Shown here in pieces: positions 1-7,500 of a DNA stretch of 60,095 nt. The position numbers were made by a program, and so were the translations under genes. The notes below the pieces were generated by a model that searched no databases, was not told the origin of the DNA, and worked only from the letters and a program-made list of their open reading frames with translations. Location: positions 1-60,095 of the forward strand of contig CBDHFJ010000174.1 in assembly GCA_965262315.1 (NCBI GenBank). Direction: 5' to 3'. Source of the stretch: JBCCFK01 sp965262315. Its GTDB lineage: Bacteria > Actinomycetota > Acidimicrobiia > Acidimicrobiales > UBA8592. Positions within the stretch are counted from its first letter, which is position 1. Every line of letters starts with the position of its first letter.

Positions 1-306
1 GGTCATCCGGTACACGATGTCGCCGGCCTCGCGGAACGCGGCCTTCATGCCGTCGTAGTTCTGGACCATGGTGGCGATCCAGTCGAGGTCGCCGCCCGCC
101 GAGAACGCGTCGCCGGCGCCGGTCACCACGACGACGCGTGTGTCGGCGTCGTCGTCGATGTCGTGCCAGACCCGGCTGATGCCGTGGTGATCGGCGGCGG
201 TCGTGGCGTTCATCGCCTCGGGTCGGTTCAGCGTCATGAGCAGGATGCCGTGCTCGTGACGCTCGAACGCCAGCCCCGGGTACTTGTCGAACCACTCGTC
301 GCTCAT
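1..306 (-). CDS. Enoyl-CoA hydratase/isomerase family protein (N-terminal part, cut by window edge)
   Basis: The 102 visible residues start MSDEWFDKYPG and include the crotonase signatures LNRPEAMNA (near 27-35) and VVTGAGDAFSAGGDL (near 65-79). The GGDL segment forms the oxyanion hole in this family. Members hydrate or isomerise acyl-CoA thioesters in the cytoplasm. The catalytic C-terminal half lies outside the window, so the exact reaction cannot be assigned. The ATG at 306 is the natural start. It is divergent from the esterase at 387, leaving only 80 bp for both promoters. Confidence 0.85.
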   Translation of the reverse strand, partial: MSDEWFDKYPGLAFERHEHGILLMTLNRPEAMNATTAADHHGISRVWHDIDDDADTRVVVVTGAGDAFSAGGDLDWIATMVQNYDGMKAAFREAGDIVYRMT

Positions 307-372
307 CGTCGTCTCCTCGCGTTCGGCCGGGATCGTAGTGGCGCACACCGGGTCCGGGTCGGGACGCACGAC

Positions 373-378
373 TACGCT
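373..378 (+). promoter_or_regulatory. Putative -10 box (TACGCT) of a leaderless promoter
   Basis: TACGCT fits the actinobacterial TANNNT -10 pattern and ends 8 nt before the ATG at 387. There is no purine-rich ribosome binding site in between. Transcription would start at or next to the start codon. This is inferred from spacing alone. Confidence 0.35.
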
Positions 379-386
379 CGCCGGCC

Positions 387-1298
387 ATGATCAGCCCCGA
401 AGCCCAGGCCCACGAGGACATGCTGCGCGACCGGCGCGAGAACCCGCCGGAGCCGCCGGAGGGCATGGACACCATGAGCGTGGCCCGACTGGCCGACGAC
501 ATGTTCGCCAGCTGGTCCACCGACCCCGGGACCGTCGTCGACGAGGTCGTGGCCGGCGGACCGCGGGCGCTGTGGATCGACACCGAAGGCATGGACGACC
601 AGAAGGTGCTGCTGTACTTCCACGGCGGCGCCTACATCCTGGGCTCGGCCGACCACGTGCGAGGGATGCTGGGTCACCTGTGCCTCGGCGCCGGTTGCCG
701 CGCGCTGTCGGTCGACTATCGCCTCGCACCGGAGCATGCGTTCCCTGCGGCGGTGGAGGACGCGGTCGCCGCGTACCGGTGGTTGCTCGACCACGACATC
801 CAGCCCGGCGACATCGTCGTGGGCGGCGATTCCGCCGGCGGTGGGCTCACCCTGGCGCTGCTGGTGTCGCTGGCGGACGAGGGCCTGCCGCAGCCGGCGG
901 GAGCCATCCCCATCTCGCCCTGGGCCGACATCACCTGCACAGCCGACACCTGGACCACCAAGGCCGACACCGACATGCTCCTGGAGAAGCAGCGGCTGTC
1001 CGACATCGGCCAGCTCTATCTCCAGGGAGCCGATGCGTCGGACCCCCGGGCCTCGCCGGTCGGTGCGGACCTGTCGGGCCTTCCGCCGCTGTATCTGCAG
1101 GCGTCCGGTCAGGAGACCCTGCTCGACGACGCGCTCGACATCGCTCGTCGCGCCGCGACGGCCGGGGTCGACGTCCGGCTCGACGTCTTCCCGGAGATGC
1201 AGCACGTGTTCCAGTACTGCGCTGGCGTGATGCCGGAGGCCGACGACGCGGTTGCCCGCCTCGCCGCCTGGGTCCGCGACCGGCTGGCCATCGGCTGA
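387..1298 (+). CDS. Alpha/beta hydrolase, hormone-sensitive-lipase-like esterase
   Basis: A 303-residue protein of the HSL (family IV) esterase group. The oxyanion motif HGGAY is at 79-83 and the nucleophile elbow GDSAGGG at 147-153, with Ser149. A late LLDDA segment (246-250) and His273 in EMQH are the expected acid and base. Members hydrolyse short-chain carboxylic esters in the cytoplasm. The substrate cannot be read from sequence. The gene converges on the citrate synthase gene with a 9-bp gap and is probably monocistronic. Confidence 0.9.
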   Translation: MISPEAQAHEDMLRDRRENPPEPPEGMDTMSVARLADDMFASWSTDPGTVVDEVVAGGPRALWIDTEGMDDQKVLLYFHGGAYILGSADHVRGMLGHLCLGAGCRALSVDYRLAPEHAFPAAVEDAVAAYRWLLDHDIQPGDIVVGGDSAGGGLTLALLVSLADEGLPQPAGAIPISPWADITCTADTWTTKADTDMLLEKQRLSDIGQLYLQGADASDPRASPVGADLSGLPPLYLQASGQETLLDDALDIARRAATAGVDVRLDVFPEMQHVFQYCAGVMPEADDAVARLAAWVRDRLAIG

Positions 1299-1307
1299 GG
1301 CCGCCCG

Positions 1308-2444
1308 TCAGGGCAGGGGCACCGGCGGCTCGATGCCCGTGTAGCGGGCTGCGGGTCGCATGATCTTGTTGTTCGCTGCCTGCTCGACGATGTGCGCGGC
1401 CCAGCCGACGATGCGGCTGGTCGTGAACGTCGGCGTGAACATGTCCTGGTCGATGCCGGCCAGATGGAGCACCACGGCGGCGTAGTACTCGACGTTGGTC
1501 ACGATGACGGCGTCCGGCTTCCAGGCGGCCAGCATCGCGAGCATCCGGTCCTCGATCTCGAGCGCGCGGTCGACGATGTCGCCGCCGAGTTCGACGGCCG
1601 TCTCCTTGAGGAGTCGGCTGCGGGGGTCGCCCGCGCGGTACACCGCGTGACCGAACCCCATCAGCTTGCGGCCCGCCTCGAGCTCGGTCCGTCCCCACCG
1701 CTCGGTGTTGGCCGGGTCGCCGATGGCGTCGAGCATGTCGAGCACTCGGCTGGGTGCCCCGCCGTGCAGCGGACCGGAGAGCGCGCCGACCGCGCCGGCC
1801 AGCACGCCGCCGATGTCGGCACCGGTCGAGGTGATCACCCTGCTCGTGAACGTCGAGGCGTTGAAGCCGTGGTCCGCGGTCAGCGAGAGGTACCGCTCCA
1901 CCGCTCGGGCGTTGGCGCCGGTGGGGGTCGATCCGGTCACCATCCGGACGTAGTCGGCGGCGTGGGACAGGGCGGGGTCCGGTGCGAGCGGGGTCAGGCC
2001 GCGCTGGCGACGGTGGATCGCCGCGAGCAGAGTCGGGGTGGCGCCGACAGCCTGGAGGACTGCAGCGCGTCGCTCGGCATCGGTGAGGTCGAGCGATGGC
2101 CGGGGGTCGACCGCGACCGACAGCAGTGCTCGGAGCGCAGGCAGCGGTCCGTGGCCGGCGTCGGCCATGTGGTCGGCGAGGGTCGCCAGCGATTCGGGCA
2201 GGCGCCGGGCGGCGGCGAGGTCGGCCCGGAATGCGGCCTCCCGGGACTCGTTGGGGAGGGCGTTCTCGAGAAGGAGATGGGCCACCGCTTCGAAGCTGCG
2301 GTGCTCGGCCACTTGCGTTGCGTCGTACTGGCGGTAGTGGAAGAAGCCTTCGTCGCCTCGGACCGAGCCGATCTCGGTGTCCGCCACGACGAGGCCCTTG
2401 AGGCCGGCGGGTGCGATGAGTGCCGTCGATGTGGATGTCGTCAT
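1308..2444 (-). CDS. Citrate synthase / 2-methylcitrate synthase family protein
   Basis: 378 residues from the MTTSTS start, which follows a short leader; an upstream ATG at 2483 would overlap the palindromic control region. Citrate synthase motifs are clear: DHGFNASTF (191-199), GPLHGGAP (224-231, His227) and GFGHAVYR (263-270, His266). The third active-site residue, Asp in most citrate synthases, aligns here with Glu319 in NVEYYAA. The enzyme condenses acetyl-CoA or propionyl-CoA with oxaloacetate. Citrate versus methylcitrate activity is undecided. It is transcribed away from an HTH-fused paralogue at 2518, which may regulate it. Confidence 0.9.
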   Translation of the reverse strand: MTTSTSTALIAPAGLKGLVVADTEIGSVRGDEGFFHYRQYDATQVAEHRSFEAVAHLLLENALPNESREAAFRADLAAARRLPESLATLADHMADAGHGPLPALRALLSVAVDPRPSLDLTDAERRAAVLQAVGATPTLLAAIHRRQRGLTPLAPDPALSHAADYVRMVTGSTPTGANARAVERYLSLTADHGFNASTFTSRVITSTGADIGGVLAGAVGALSGPLHGGAPSRVLDMLDAIGDPANTERWGRTELEAGRKLMGFGHAVYRAGDPRSRLLKETAVELGGDIVDRALEIEDRMLAMLAAWKPDAVIVTNVEYYAAVVLHLAGIDQDMFTPTFTTSRIVGWAAHIVEQAANNKIMRPAARYTGIEPPVPLP

Positions 2445-2470
2445 GGGTCTGAGCTTGCAGCGACGGATCG

Positions 2471-2501
2471 ATGTTGACAACATTGATCAAGTCAACGTTG
2501 A
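2471..2501. promoter_or_regulatory. Three phased palindromes between two citrate synthase genes (candidate operator)
   Basis: Three perfect palindromes follow one another: ATGTTGACAACAT (2471-2483), TTGATCAA (2483-2490) and TCAACGTTGA (2492-2501). Their centres are about 9.5-10 bp apart, one helical turn, and all carry a TTGA half-site. The block is AT-rich against a very GC-rich background. It contains a -35-like TTGACA (2474-2479) and lies in the 73-bp gap between divergent starts at 2444 and 2518. The HTH-fused citrate synthase next door is the obvious candidate binder. That link is inference. Confidence 0.6.
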
Positions 2502-2517
2502 TCGGATCCATCACCAC

Positions 2518-3696
2518 ATGTCGCAGGAGCTCACCGCCGCCGAGGCCGCCGCCCGACTCGGTGTCAAGCGCCAGACCCTCTACGCCTACGTCTCCCGTGG
2601 GCTGCTGCACCGCCACATGGCCATGGACGGGCGGACGTCGCTGTTCGACGCCGACGAGGTCGACGCCTTCCGGTCCGGGCGTCGCCGGCCCACCGAGGGT
2701 GAGCTCGACACGGTCATCAGCACGGCGCTGACTCGCGTCCGGGATGGCGATCTCCAGATCCGCGGCCGAGACCTGGTGTCGCTGGTCGACGGCGGCGCGC
2801 CCTACGAGGACGTGGTCGACGTGCTCTGGAACGGCTCGGGAGGGTCATGGGAGCCGTCGGACGATGCGGTCGCCGTCGTGGAGGCGATCCGCGACACGCT
2901 GCCCGAGGGCACCCCACGGGTCGATCGGCTGCGGGCCACGGTCGTTGCGGTGTCGGCGACTGACCCGCTGCGGGCCGACCTCACACCGGCCGCAGTCCGA
3001 GCCGCCGGCCGGGCGCTGATCGGCGCCATGGTCGCGGGCCTCCCCGTGGTTGGCCGGGGTGGCACCGCGGGGACGATCGCGGACCGGCTCTGGCCACGGC
3101 TCACCCGTCGGCGACCGACTGGACCCGCTCGCGCGGCACTCGATGCTGCCCTCGCCCTGCTGGTCGACCACGGCCTGGCCGCGTCGACCTTCGGCGTCCG
3201 CGTCGCAGCCTCCGTCCGCGCCGACCCGTACTCGGCCGTCAGCGCCGGTCTGGGGGTGGTCGGTGGTCCGCTGCACGGCGCGGCCAGCCGCGACGTCCAC
3301 GAACTGCTCGCGGCGGCCGACGGCCCCGCCGGCCCGGCCGAGGCCGTCGGCGACGCCCATCGTCTCCTCGCTCGCAACCCGGGTTTCGGTCACACGATCT
3401 ATCGGACCGAGGACCCCCGCTACGTCGCGCTCATGCAGCGGGTCAGCGATGCGTGGCGCGACGACTCCAGGCTGGGCACAGTGCACGCGGTCCGCGACCT
3501 CATCGGGCGGCGGACCGATGCGATCGCCAACGTCGATCTCGCCCTCGGCGCGCTGACCTGGCTCGCGGACATGGAGCCCGACGCCGGTGAGGCGGTCTTC
3601 GCGCTCGCCCGCACGGCCGGCTGGCTGGCGCACGCCCTCGAGGAGTACGAGGAGCAACCATTGCGTTTCCGGCCCCGCGCTCGTTACATCGGCTGA
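2518..3696 (+). CDS. Citrate synthase-like protein with N-terminal helix-turn-helix domain
   Basis: 392 residues from MSQELT; upstream in-frame codons run through the palindromes and were rejected. Residues 5-52 form a MerR/excisionase-type HTH (LTAAEAAARLGVKRQTLYAY and the following wing). The rest is a citrate synthase fold with VDHGLAASTF (216-225), GPLHGAA (250-256, His253), GFGHTIYR (289-296, His292) and NVD (Asp340). The His/His/Asp set is kept, so it may be active, or it may use the active site to sense a ligand. It is divergent from an ordinary citrate synthase. Its role as a metabolite-responsive regulator is inferred. Confidence 0.85.
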   Translation: MSQELTAAEAAARLGVKRQTLYAYVSRGLLHRHMAMDGRTSLFDADEVDAFRSGRRRPTEGELDTVISTALTRVRDGDLQIRGRDLVSLVDGGAPYEDVVDVLWNGSGGSWEPSDDAVAVVEAIRDTLPEGTPRVDRLRATVVAVSATDPLRADLTPAAVRAAGRALIGAMVAGLPVVGRGGTAGTIADRLWPRLTRRRPTGPARAALDAALALLVDHGLAASTFGVRVAASVRADPYSAVSAGLGVVGGPLHGAASRDVHELLAAADGPAGPAEAVGDAHRLLARNPGFGHTIYRTEDPRYVALMQRVSDAWRDDSRLGTVHAVRDLIGRRTDAIANVDLALGALTWLADMEPDAGEAVFALARTAGWLAHALEEYEEQPLRFRPRARYIG

Positions 3697-3750
3697 CGGG
3701 ACCCGGCGCAACCCGCTGCGGGCGGCTCCCATTCCGTGACATCTGCCCGA

Positions 3751-3766
3751 CGGTTCTGTGGAACCG
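3751..3766 (+). terminator. Small hairpin after the HTH-citrate synthase gene
   Basis: CGGTTC (3751-3756) and GAACCG (3761-3766) form a 6-bp stem with a TGTG loop, 55 nt after the stop. No T-run follows, so terminator function is weakly supported. It could also be an operator. Confidence 0.3.
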
Positions 3767-3826
3767 CCGAGGTCGACGGCGTCGTTCTCTCCTGCGACCG
3801 GTCGACGTGTGTGTCAACCAGGAGCC

Positions 3827-3872
3827 CGGCCGCCGGAGCGGATCCACCCCCCTCCGGATCCCCCGGCGGCCG
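3827..3872 (+). other. Strong hairpin in the leader of the spondin-like lipoprotein gene
   Basis: CGGCCGCCGG (3827-3836) pairs perfectly with CCGGCGGCCG (3863-3872). Inside it, GGATCC (3840-3845) can pair with GGATCC (3856-3861). The base lies 15 nt before the AGGAG ribosome binding site (3887-3891). No T-tract follows. It may stabilise or attenuate the lipoprotein mRNA, or end read-through from the citrate synthase-like gene. Confidence 0.45.
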
Positions 3873-3901
3873 CAGGCTCGCAACTCAGGAGAACCGAACC
3901 G

Positions 3902-4213
3902 ATGAAGTCCCCCAAGTTCGTTGCCGGCGCCGTGGCGCTCGGTCTGATCGCTGCTGCCTGCGGCGGTGACGACGACGACCCCGTCGCCACGGGCGCGGCT
4001 GCCGAGACTGGCGACGCTCAGTCCGCAGAGCCCGCCGCGGCCGATGGCGAGGTCATGGACGACGACGAGATGTCCGACGAGATGGACGACGACGAGATGT
4101 CCGACGAGATGGACGACGACGAGATGTCCGACGAGATGGACGAGACGACGAGATGTCGGACGAGATGTCCGACGAGATGTCCGACGAGATGGACGAGATG
4201 TCCGACGACATGA
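3902..4213 (+). CDS. N-terminal fragment of a spondin-domain lipoprotein, frameshifted
   Basis: The start has a good ribosome binding site (AGGAG, 10 nt upstream). The product begins with a basic n-region, a hydrophobic core and the lipobox IAAAC followed by GGDDDD, so it is an exported lipoprotein. After about 50 residues it enters acidic 9-residue repeats (MDDDEMSDE). Three copies are exact. In the fourth, two extra bases (GA within 4142-4145) throw the frame off, giving a Thr/Arg/Cys-rich tail that ends at 4213. The true continuation is the frame open from 4153. It is either a real inactivation or a sequence error in the repeat. Confidence 0.7.
   Translation: MKSPKFVAGAVALGLIAAACGGDDDDPVATGAAAETGDAQSAEPAAADGEVMDDDEMSDEMDDDEMSDEMDDDEMSDEMDETTRCRTRCPTRCPTRWTRCPTT
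4055..4188 (+). repeat. In-gene tandem repeats encoding an acidic Met-rich linker
   Basis: Three perfect 27-bp units (4055-4081, 4082-4108, 4109-4135) encode MDDDEMSDE. A fourth unit (4136-4164) is 29 bp because of an extra GA. Two 12-bp units encoding MSDE follow (4165-4188), then degenerate copies. Multiples of 3 keep the frame; only the fourth unit breaks it. The peptide is strongly acidic and probably forms an extended linker between the lipid anchor and the folded domains. Confidence 0.85.
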
Positions 4214-5424
4214 TGATGGACGTCACCCTGTTCACCGTCACCATCGAGAACATCTCAGGTGACTACACCGCCAGCTCGACCGGCGTGTTCGACACCATCG
4301 ACGGGGGCGCCGAGCCCGGCCCGGCGTTCCCCGGTGACCGCTACAGCTTCGACGTCTACGCCAACCCGGGCGATCGCCTGAGCTTCGCGACCATGCTCGT
4401 CCAGTCCAACGACTGGTTCTTCGCACCGGGTTCGGAGGGCATCGAGCTCTTCGACAGCGACGGCAACCCGGTCAGCGGCGACATCACCGACGCCGTTCGC
4501 CTGTACGACGCCGGCACCGAGATCGACCAGGTCCCCGGCGAGGGCGCCGACCAGGCGCCGCGTCAGGCCGGCCCCGACACCGGCGACGCCGACCCGGATC
4601 CGCTGGTTCGGTCCGTGACCGACGGTGTGCCGGCCGTGTCCGAGCTGGTCGAGGTCACCGTGACGCCGGGTGAGAACGGGCTGTTCACCGTCTCGATCCA
4701 GAACATCTCGGGCAACTCGACGCTGCCCGGTCCGATCGCTCCCGGTGTCTTCGTGATCCACCAGGACGGTGAGCCGATCTTCACCCCCGGCGCGGCCGAC
4801 CGCGGTCAGGGTCTGGAGGGTCTGGCAGAAGACGGCACCGCGGGGCCGCTGGCCGATGCCATCGGTGAGACCACCGGTGTCGCCAGCCCCATCGCCCCCG
4901 GCGTGTGGGTCGCCACCGACGGCAGTCCGGTGCTGTTCGAGGGCGGGGTCGTCGACCCCGGCAACGGTCTGGAGGCGCTCGCCGAGGACGGTGATCCGGC
5001 AGCACTCGCAGCCTTCGTCGAGACCGCCGACGGGGTCTTCCACTCGGGCGTGTTCAACACGCCCGACGGCGCCGATGCCCCCGGTCCTGCGTTCCCTGGC
5101 GACCGCTACGTCTTCGAGGTGCCGGCAGCGCCTGGTGAGTACCTGAACTTCGCCACCATGTTCGTGCAGTCGAACGACCTGTTCTTCGCTCCGCTGGAGA
5201 TGGGCGTCCCACTGTTCGACGCCGACGGCAACCCGCTCACCGGTGATGTCACCGAGGACATCCTGCTGTGGGACGCGGGCACCGAGGTCGACCAGGTCAA
5301 CGGCTTCGGCCCCGATCAGGCCCCCCGCCAGGCCGGCCCCGACACCGGCGCCGACCAGGACGCCATGGTCTTCGAGGTCGACACCCCCCAGGGCGCCATC
5401 CGGGTCACGGTGGAGCTGAGCTGA
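4153..5424 (+). CDS. Spondin-N-like two-domain surface protein (main part, downstream of a frameshift)
   Basis: 423 residues in the frame reached after the 2-bp insertion. Two related segments each contain a VTIENISG or VSIQNISG strand, a DRYxFxV strand, an FATMxVQSND motif and a WDAGTEVDQ or YDAGTEIDQ strand ending in ADQAPRQAGPDTG or a close variant. This is the pattern of bacterial spondin-N domains. A middle segment has two short repeats of the IAPGV(F/W)V type. With the lipoprotein signal at 3902 restored, the protein would be about 506 residues, lipid-anchored and exposed. Adhesion or extracellular binding is inferred from the animal family only. No independent ribosome binding site is seen before 4153. 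Confidence 0.75.
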   Translation: MSDEMSDEMSDEMDEMSDDMMMDVTLFTVTIENISGDYTASSTGVFDTIDGGAEPGPAFPGDRYSFDVYANPGDRLSFATMLVQSNDWFFAPGSEGIELFDSDGNPVSGDITDAVRLYDAGTEIDQVPGEGADQAPRQAGPDTGDADPDPLVRSVTDGVPAVSELVEVTVTPGENGLFTVSIQNISGNSTLPGPIAPGVFVIHQDGEPIFTPGAADRGQGLEGLAEDGTAGPLADAIGETTGVASPIAPGVWVATDGSPVLFEGGVVDPGNGLEALAEDGDPAALAAFVETADGVFHSGVFNTPDGADAPGPAFPGDRYVFEVPAAPGEYLNFATMFVQSNDLFFAPLEMGVPLFDADGNPLTGDVTEDILLWDAGTEVDQVNGFGPDQAPRQAGPDTGADQDAMVFEVDTPQGAIRVTVELS

Positions 5425-5492
5425 ATCTTCCGCCGTTCCCCGCGAGCTCCCTGGAATACGACGGGATGCAAGCGGGTTACGCAGCCCTCGAA

Positions 5493-5530
5493 CCGCCCTG
5501 GCCGACGACCCACCTGTCGGGCCAGGGCGG
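5493..5530 (+). terminator. Intrinsic-type terminator hairpin after the spondin-like gene
   Basis: CCGCCCTGGCC (5493-5503) pairs perfectly over 11 bp with GGCCAGGGCGG (5520-5530). The adjacent GAC/GTC bases extend the stem with one bulged G. It starts 68 nt after the stop and is followed by TTCT. It separates the lipoprotein gene from the carboxylesterase and supports the later start (5574) for the latter. Confidence 0.75.
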
Positions 5531-5573
5531 TTCTGCGCGTCGACGGGCCACCGAAGAGTGCGATGATCGCTGG

Positions 5574-7040
5574 ATGCAGCTCGAGGTGATGACCACGACG
5601 GGGCCGGTGCGGGGGCGGGAGCGCAAGGGGGTCGCGCTCTTTGCCGGGATCCCCTATGCGGCACCGCCGGTGGGCGACCGGCGCTGGAAGCCGCCGACCG
5701 CCCCCGAGCCGTGGAGCGCAGTGCGGGACTGCACCCGGTTCAGTCCCGCCGCCCCCCAGCTCCCGGGTGACGGGCTCACGAACTCGGCGCCGGTCGTCTG
5801 GGACGAGGACTGCCTGACCCTCAACGTCTGTACGCCGGCAGCCGACGACGCCGGACGCCCGGTCATGGTGTGGATCCACGGTGGGGCGTACCGGCACGGG
5901 ACCGGGGCCACGCCCTGGTACGACGGCACGAGCTTCGCTCGGAACGGCGACATCGTCGTCGTGACCATCAACTATCGGCTCGGGGCGCTCGGGTTCTGTC
6001 GAATGCCGGGAGCACCGACATCGGGCGTCAACGGCACCCTCGACCAGGTGGCGGCGCTGCGTTGGGTCCGGGACAACATCGCCGCGTTCGGCGGCGACCC
6101 CGGCCGGGTGACCATCGCCGGTGAGTCGGCCGGCGCGTTCAGCGTGACCACCCTGCTCGCGATGGAGCAGACCGACGGACTGTTCCGCCGCGCCATCCCG
6201 CAGTCGGGAGCCGGCCACCACGTGCTGGGGGACGAGACCGCGGATGTGGTCACCGGGCTCTTCCTCGGCGAGCTCGGCGTGACCACCGTCGAGGAGGCGC
6301 GGCGCGCCGACGCCCAGGCGGTGCTCGAGGCCCAGGCCCGGGTCGAGGCCCGGGCCGGCGACCGCATCGGCCGGGTCAACCAGCCCTTCTACCCGAGCGT
6401 CCACCCCGACCACCTGCCGGCGCTGCCCGTCGAGCTGCTGGCGCAGGGCGCGGGAGCCGACGTGGCGGTCCTGACCGGCACGAACGCCGACGAGACCACG
6501 CTGTTCGGCATGGGACAGGTGTCCGACGACAAGCTGGCGCACCTCATGCGGCACTACGTCGATCCGCCGGACCACCTCATCGCCGAGTACCGCGCCTCGC
6601 ACCCGGAGGCGACGTCGGGCGAGATCTCGGTCATGTTGACCACCGACTACTCGTTCCGCATCCCGGCGGTGCGCCTCGCCGAGGCCCGGGCCCACACCGC
6701 GGCGCCGACCTGGATGTACCTGTTCGACTGGAAGAGCCAGGCGTTCGGCGGCGCACTCGGCGCGGCGCATGCCCTGGAGATCCCGTTCACGTTCGCCACG
6801 CTCGACCGACCGGGCGTCGACGTCTTCCTGGGGACCGACGACCTGCCGTGGCACGTCAGCCGAACGATGCACGATGCCTGGATCTCGTTCATCCGTACCG
6901 GGTCACCGACGACCGATGTGCTCGGGGCGTGGCGGCCCTACCGCCCCGAGGACCGCGCCGTCATGCGATTCGCCGACGACGCCGGCCTCCTCGTGGATCC
7001 CGCAGCGGCAATTCGTGAGGCCTGGAGCGGTCACCGCTGA
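5574..7040 (+). CDS. Type-B carboxylesterase
   Basis: 488 residues. The carboxylesterase type-B marks are EDCLTLNVC (78-86), HGGAY (102-106), the nucleophile motif GESAG (183-187, Ser185), Glu307 in NADET and His399 before LEIPFTF, which gives a full Ser-Glu-His triad. There is no signal peptide, so it is cytosolic. It hydrolyses carboxylic esters, substrate unknown. The ATG at 5574 was chosen because the terminator hairpin lies in the longer reading frame upstream. A small SnoaL-like gene follows after 19 bp. Confidence 0.9.
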   Translation: MQLEVMTTTGPVRGRERKGVALFAGIPYAAPPVGDRRWKPPTAPEPWSAVRDCTRFSPAAPQLPGDGLTNSAPVVWDEDCLTLNVCTPAADDAGRPVMVWIHGGAYRHGTGATPWYDGTSFARNGDIVVVTINYRLGALGFCRMPGAPTSGVNGTLDQVAALRWVRDNIAAFGGDPGRVTIAGESAGAFSVTTLLAMEQTDGLFRRAIPQSGAGHHVLGDETADVVTGLFLGELGVTTVEEARRADAQAVLEAQARVEARAGDRIGRVNQPFYPSVHPDHLPALPVELLAQGAGADVAVLTGTNADETTLFGMGQVSDDKLAHLMRHYVDPPDHLIAEYRASHPEATSGEISVMLTTDYSFRIPAVRLAEARAHTAAPTWMYLFDWKSQAFGGALGAAHALEIPFTFATLDRPGVDVFLGTDDLPWHVSRTMHDAWISFIRTGSPTTDVLGAWRPYRPEDRAVMRFADDAGLLVDPAAAIREAWSGHR

Positions 7041-7059
7041 CCTCTGCCAAGATCGCGGC

Positions 7060-7500
7060 ATGAGTGACGACTTGCAGACAATGGTGGACACCCAGGCGAT
7101 CGTGGACCTCACGATCGCCTACGGCTGGATCCTCGACCACGGACCCCGGTCGGACCTCGATCAGGTGTTCACCGAGGATGCGGTGGCGATCTATGGCGGG
7201 CAACGCTTCGACGGGCTGGCAACCATCGTCGACAAGGTCGAGGCATCGCTCGGCCATCTGACGGTTTCCCAGCACCTGGTCGGCAACCAGCAGGTGAGGA
7301 TCGACGGCGACACGGCCACCTGCCGGTGCTACCTCCATGCCCAGCACACCAAACGCGGGACCGAAGGCGGCGACAACTACGTGATCGCTGGTCGCTATCT
7401 CGACGAGCTGGTCCGGACCCCGGTCGGGTGGCGCATCACCCACCGGGTCCTGGAGGTCGACTGGACCGAGGGCAACATCGACGTGGTCCGGCAGTCATGA
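7060..7500 (+). CDS. SnoaL-like / nuclear transport factor 2 family protein
   Basis: 146 residues of the cone-shaped alpha+beta barrel family: an initial helix with VDTQAIVDLTIAYGWILD, then FTEDAVAIYGGQRFDG, then the strands QHLVGNQQVRI and GWRITHRVLEVDW. Members are small hydratases, isomerases or ligand-binding proteins that act on hydrophobic substrates. The specific activity is unknown. Its stop overlaps the start of the luciferase-like gene (ATGA), so the two are translationally coupled and may act in one pathway. Confidence 0.85.
   Translation: MSDDLQTMVDTQAIVDLTIAYGWILDHGPRSDLDQVFTEDAVAIYGGQRFDGLATIVDKVEASLGHLTVSQHLVGNQQVRIDGDTATCRCYLHAQHTKRGTEGGDNYVIAGRYLDELVRTPVGWRITHRVLEVDWTEGNIDVVRQS

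Noticed and set aside
931..2616. Long minus-strand open frame across the esterase and citrate synthase genes
   Set aside because: It is Arg/Pro/Ala-rich, lacks a ribosome binding site and runs across well-supported genes in another frame. High GC makes such frames common.
4136..4164. Programmed frameshift in the lipoprotein gene
   Set aside because: No slippery heptamer or downstream structure at the shift; a 2-bp insertion in one repeat explains it.
4055..4188. Tandem repeats considered as a CRISPR array
   Set aside because: Units abut with no spacers and encode a protein linker; no cas gene is near.
4053..4253. Minus-strand open frame with repeated SSDIS units
   Set aside because: It is the antisense shadow of the acidic repeat, with no start signal.
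5268..5573. Longer start for the type-B carboxylesterase
   Set aside because: The extra region spans a terminator hairpin and has no family similarity.
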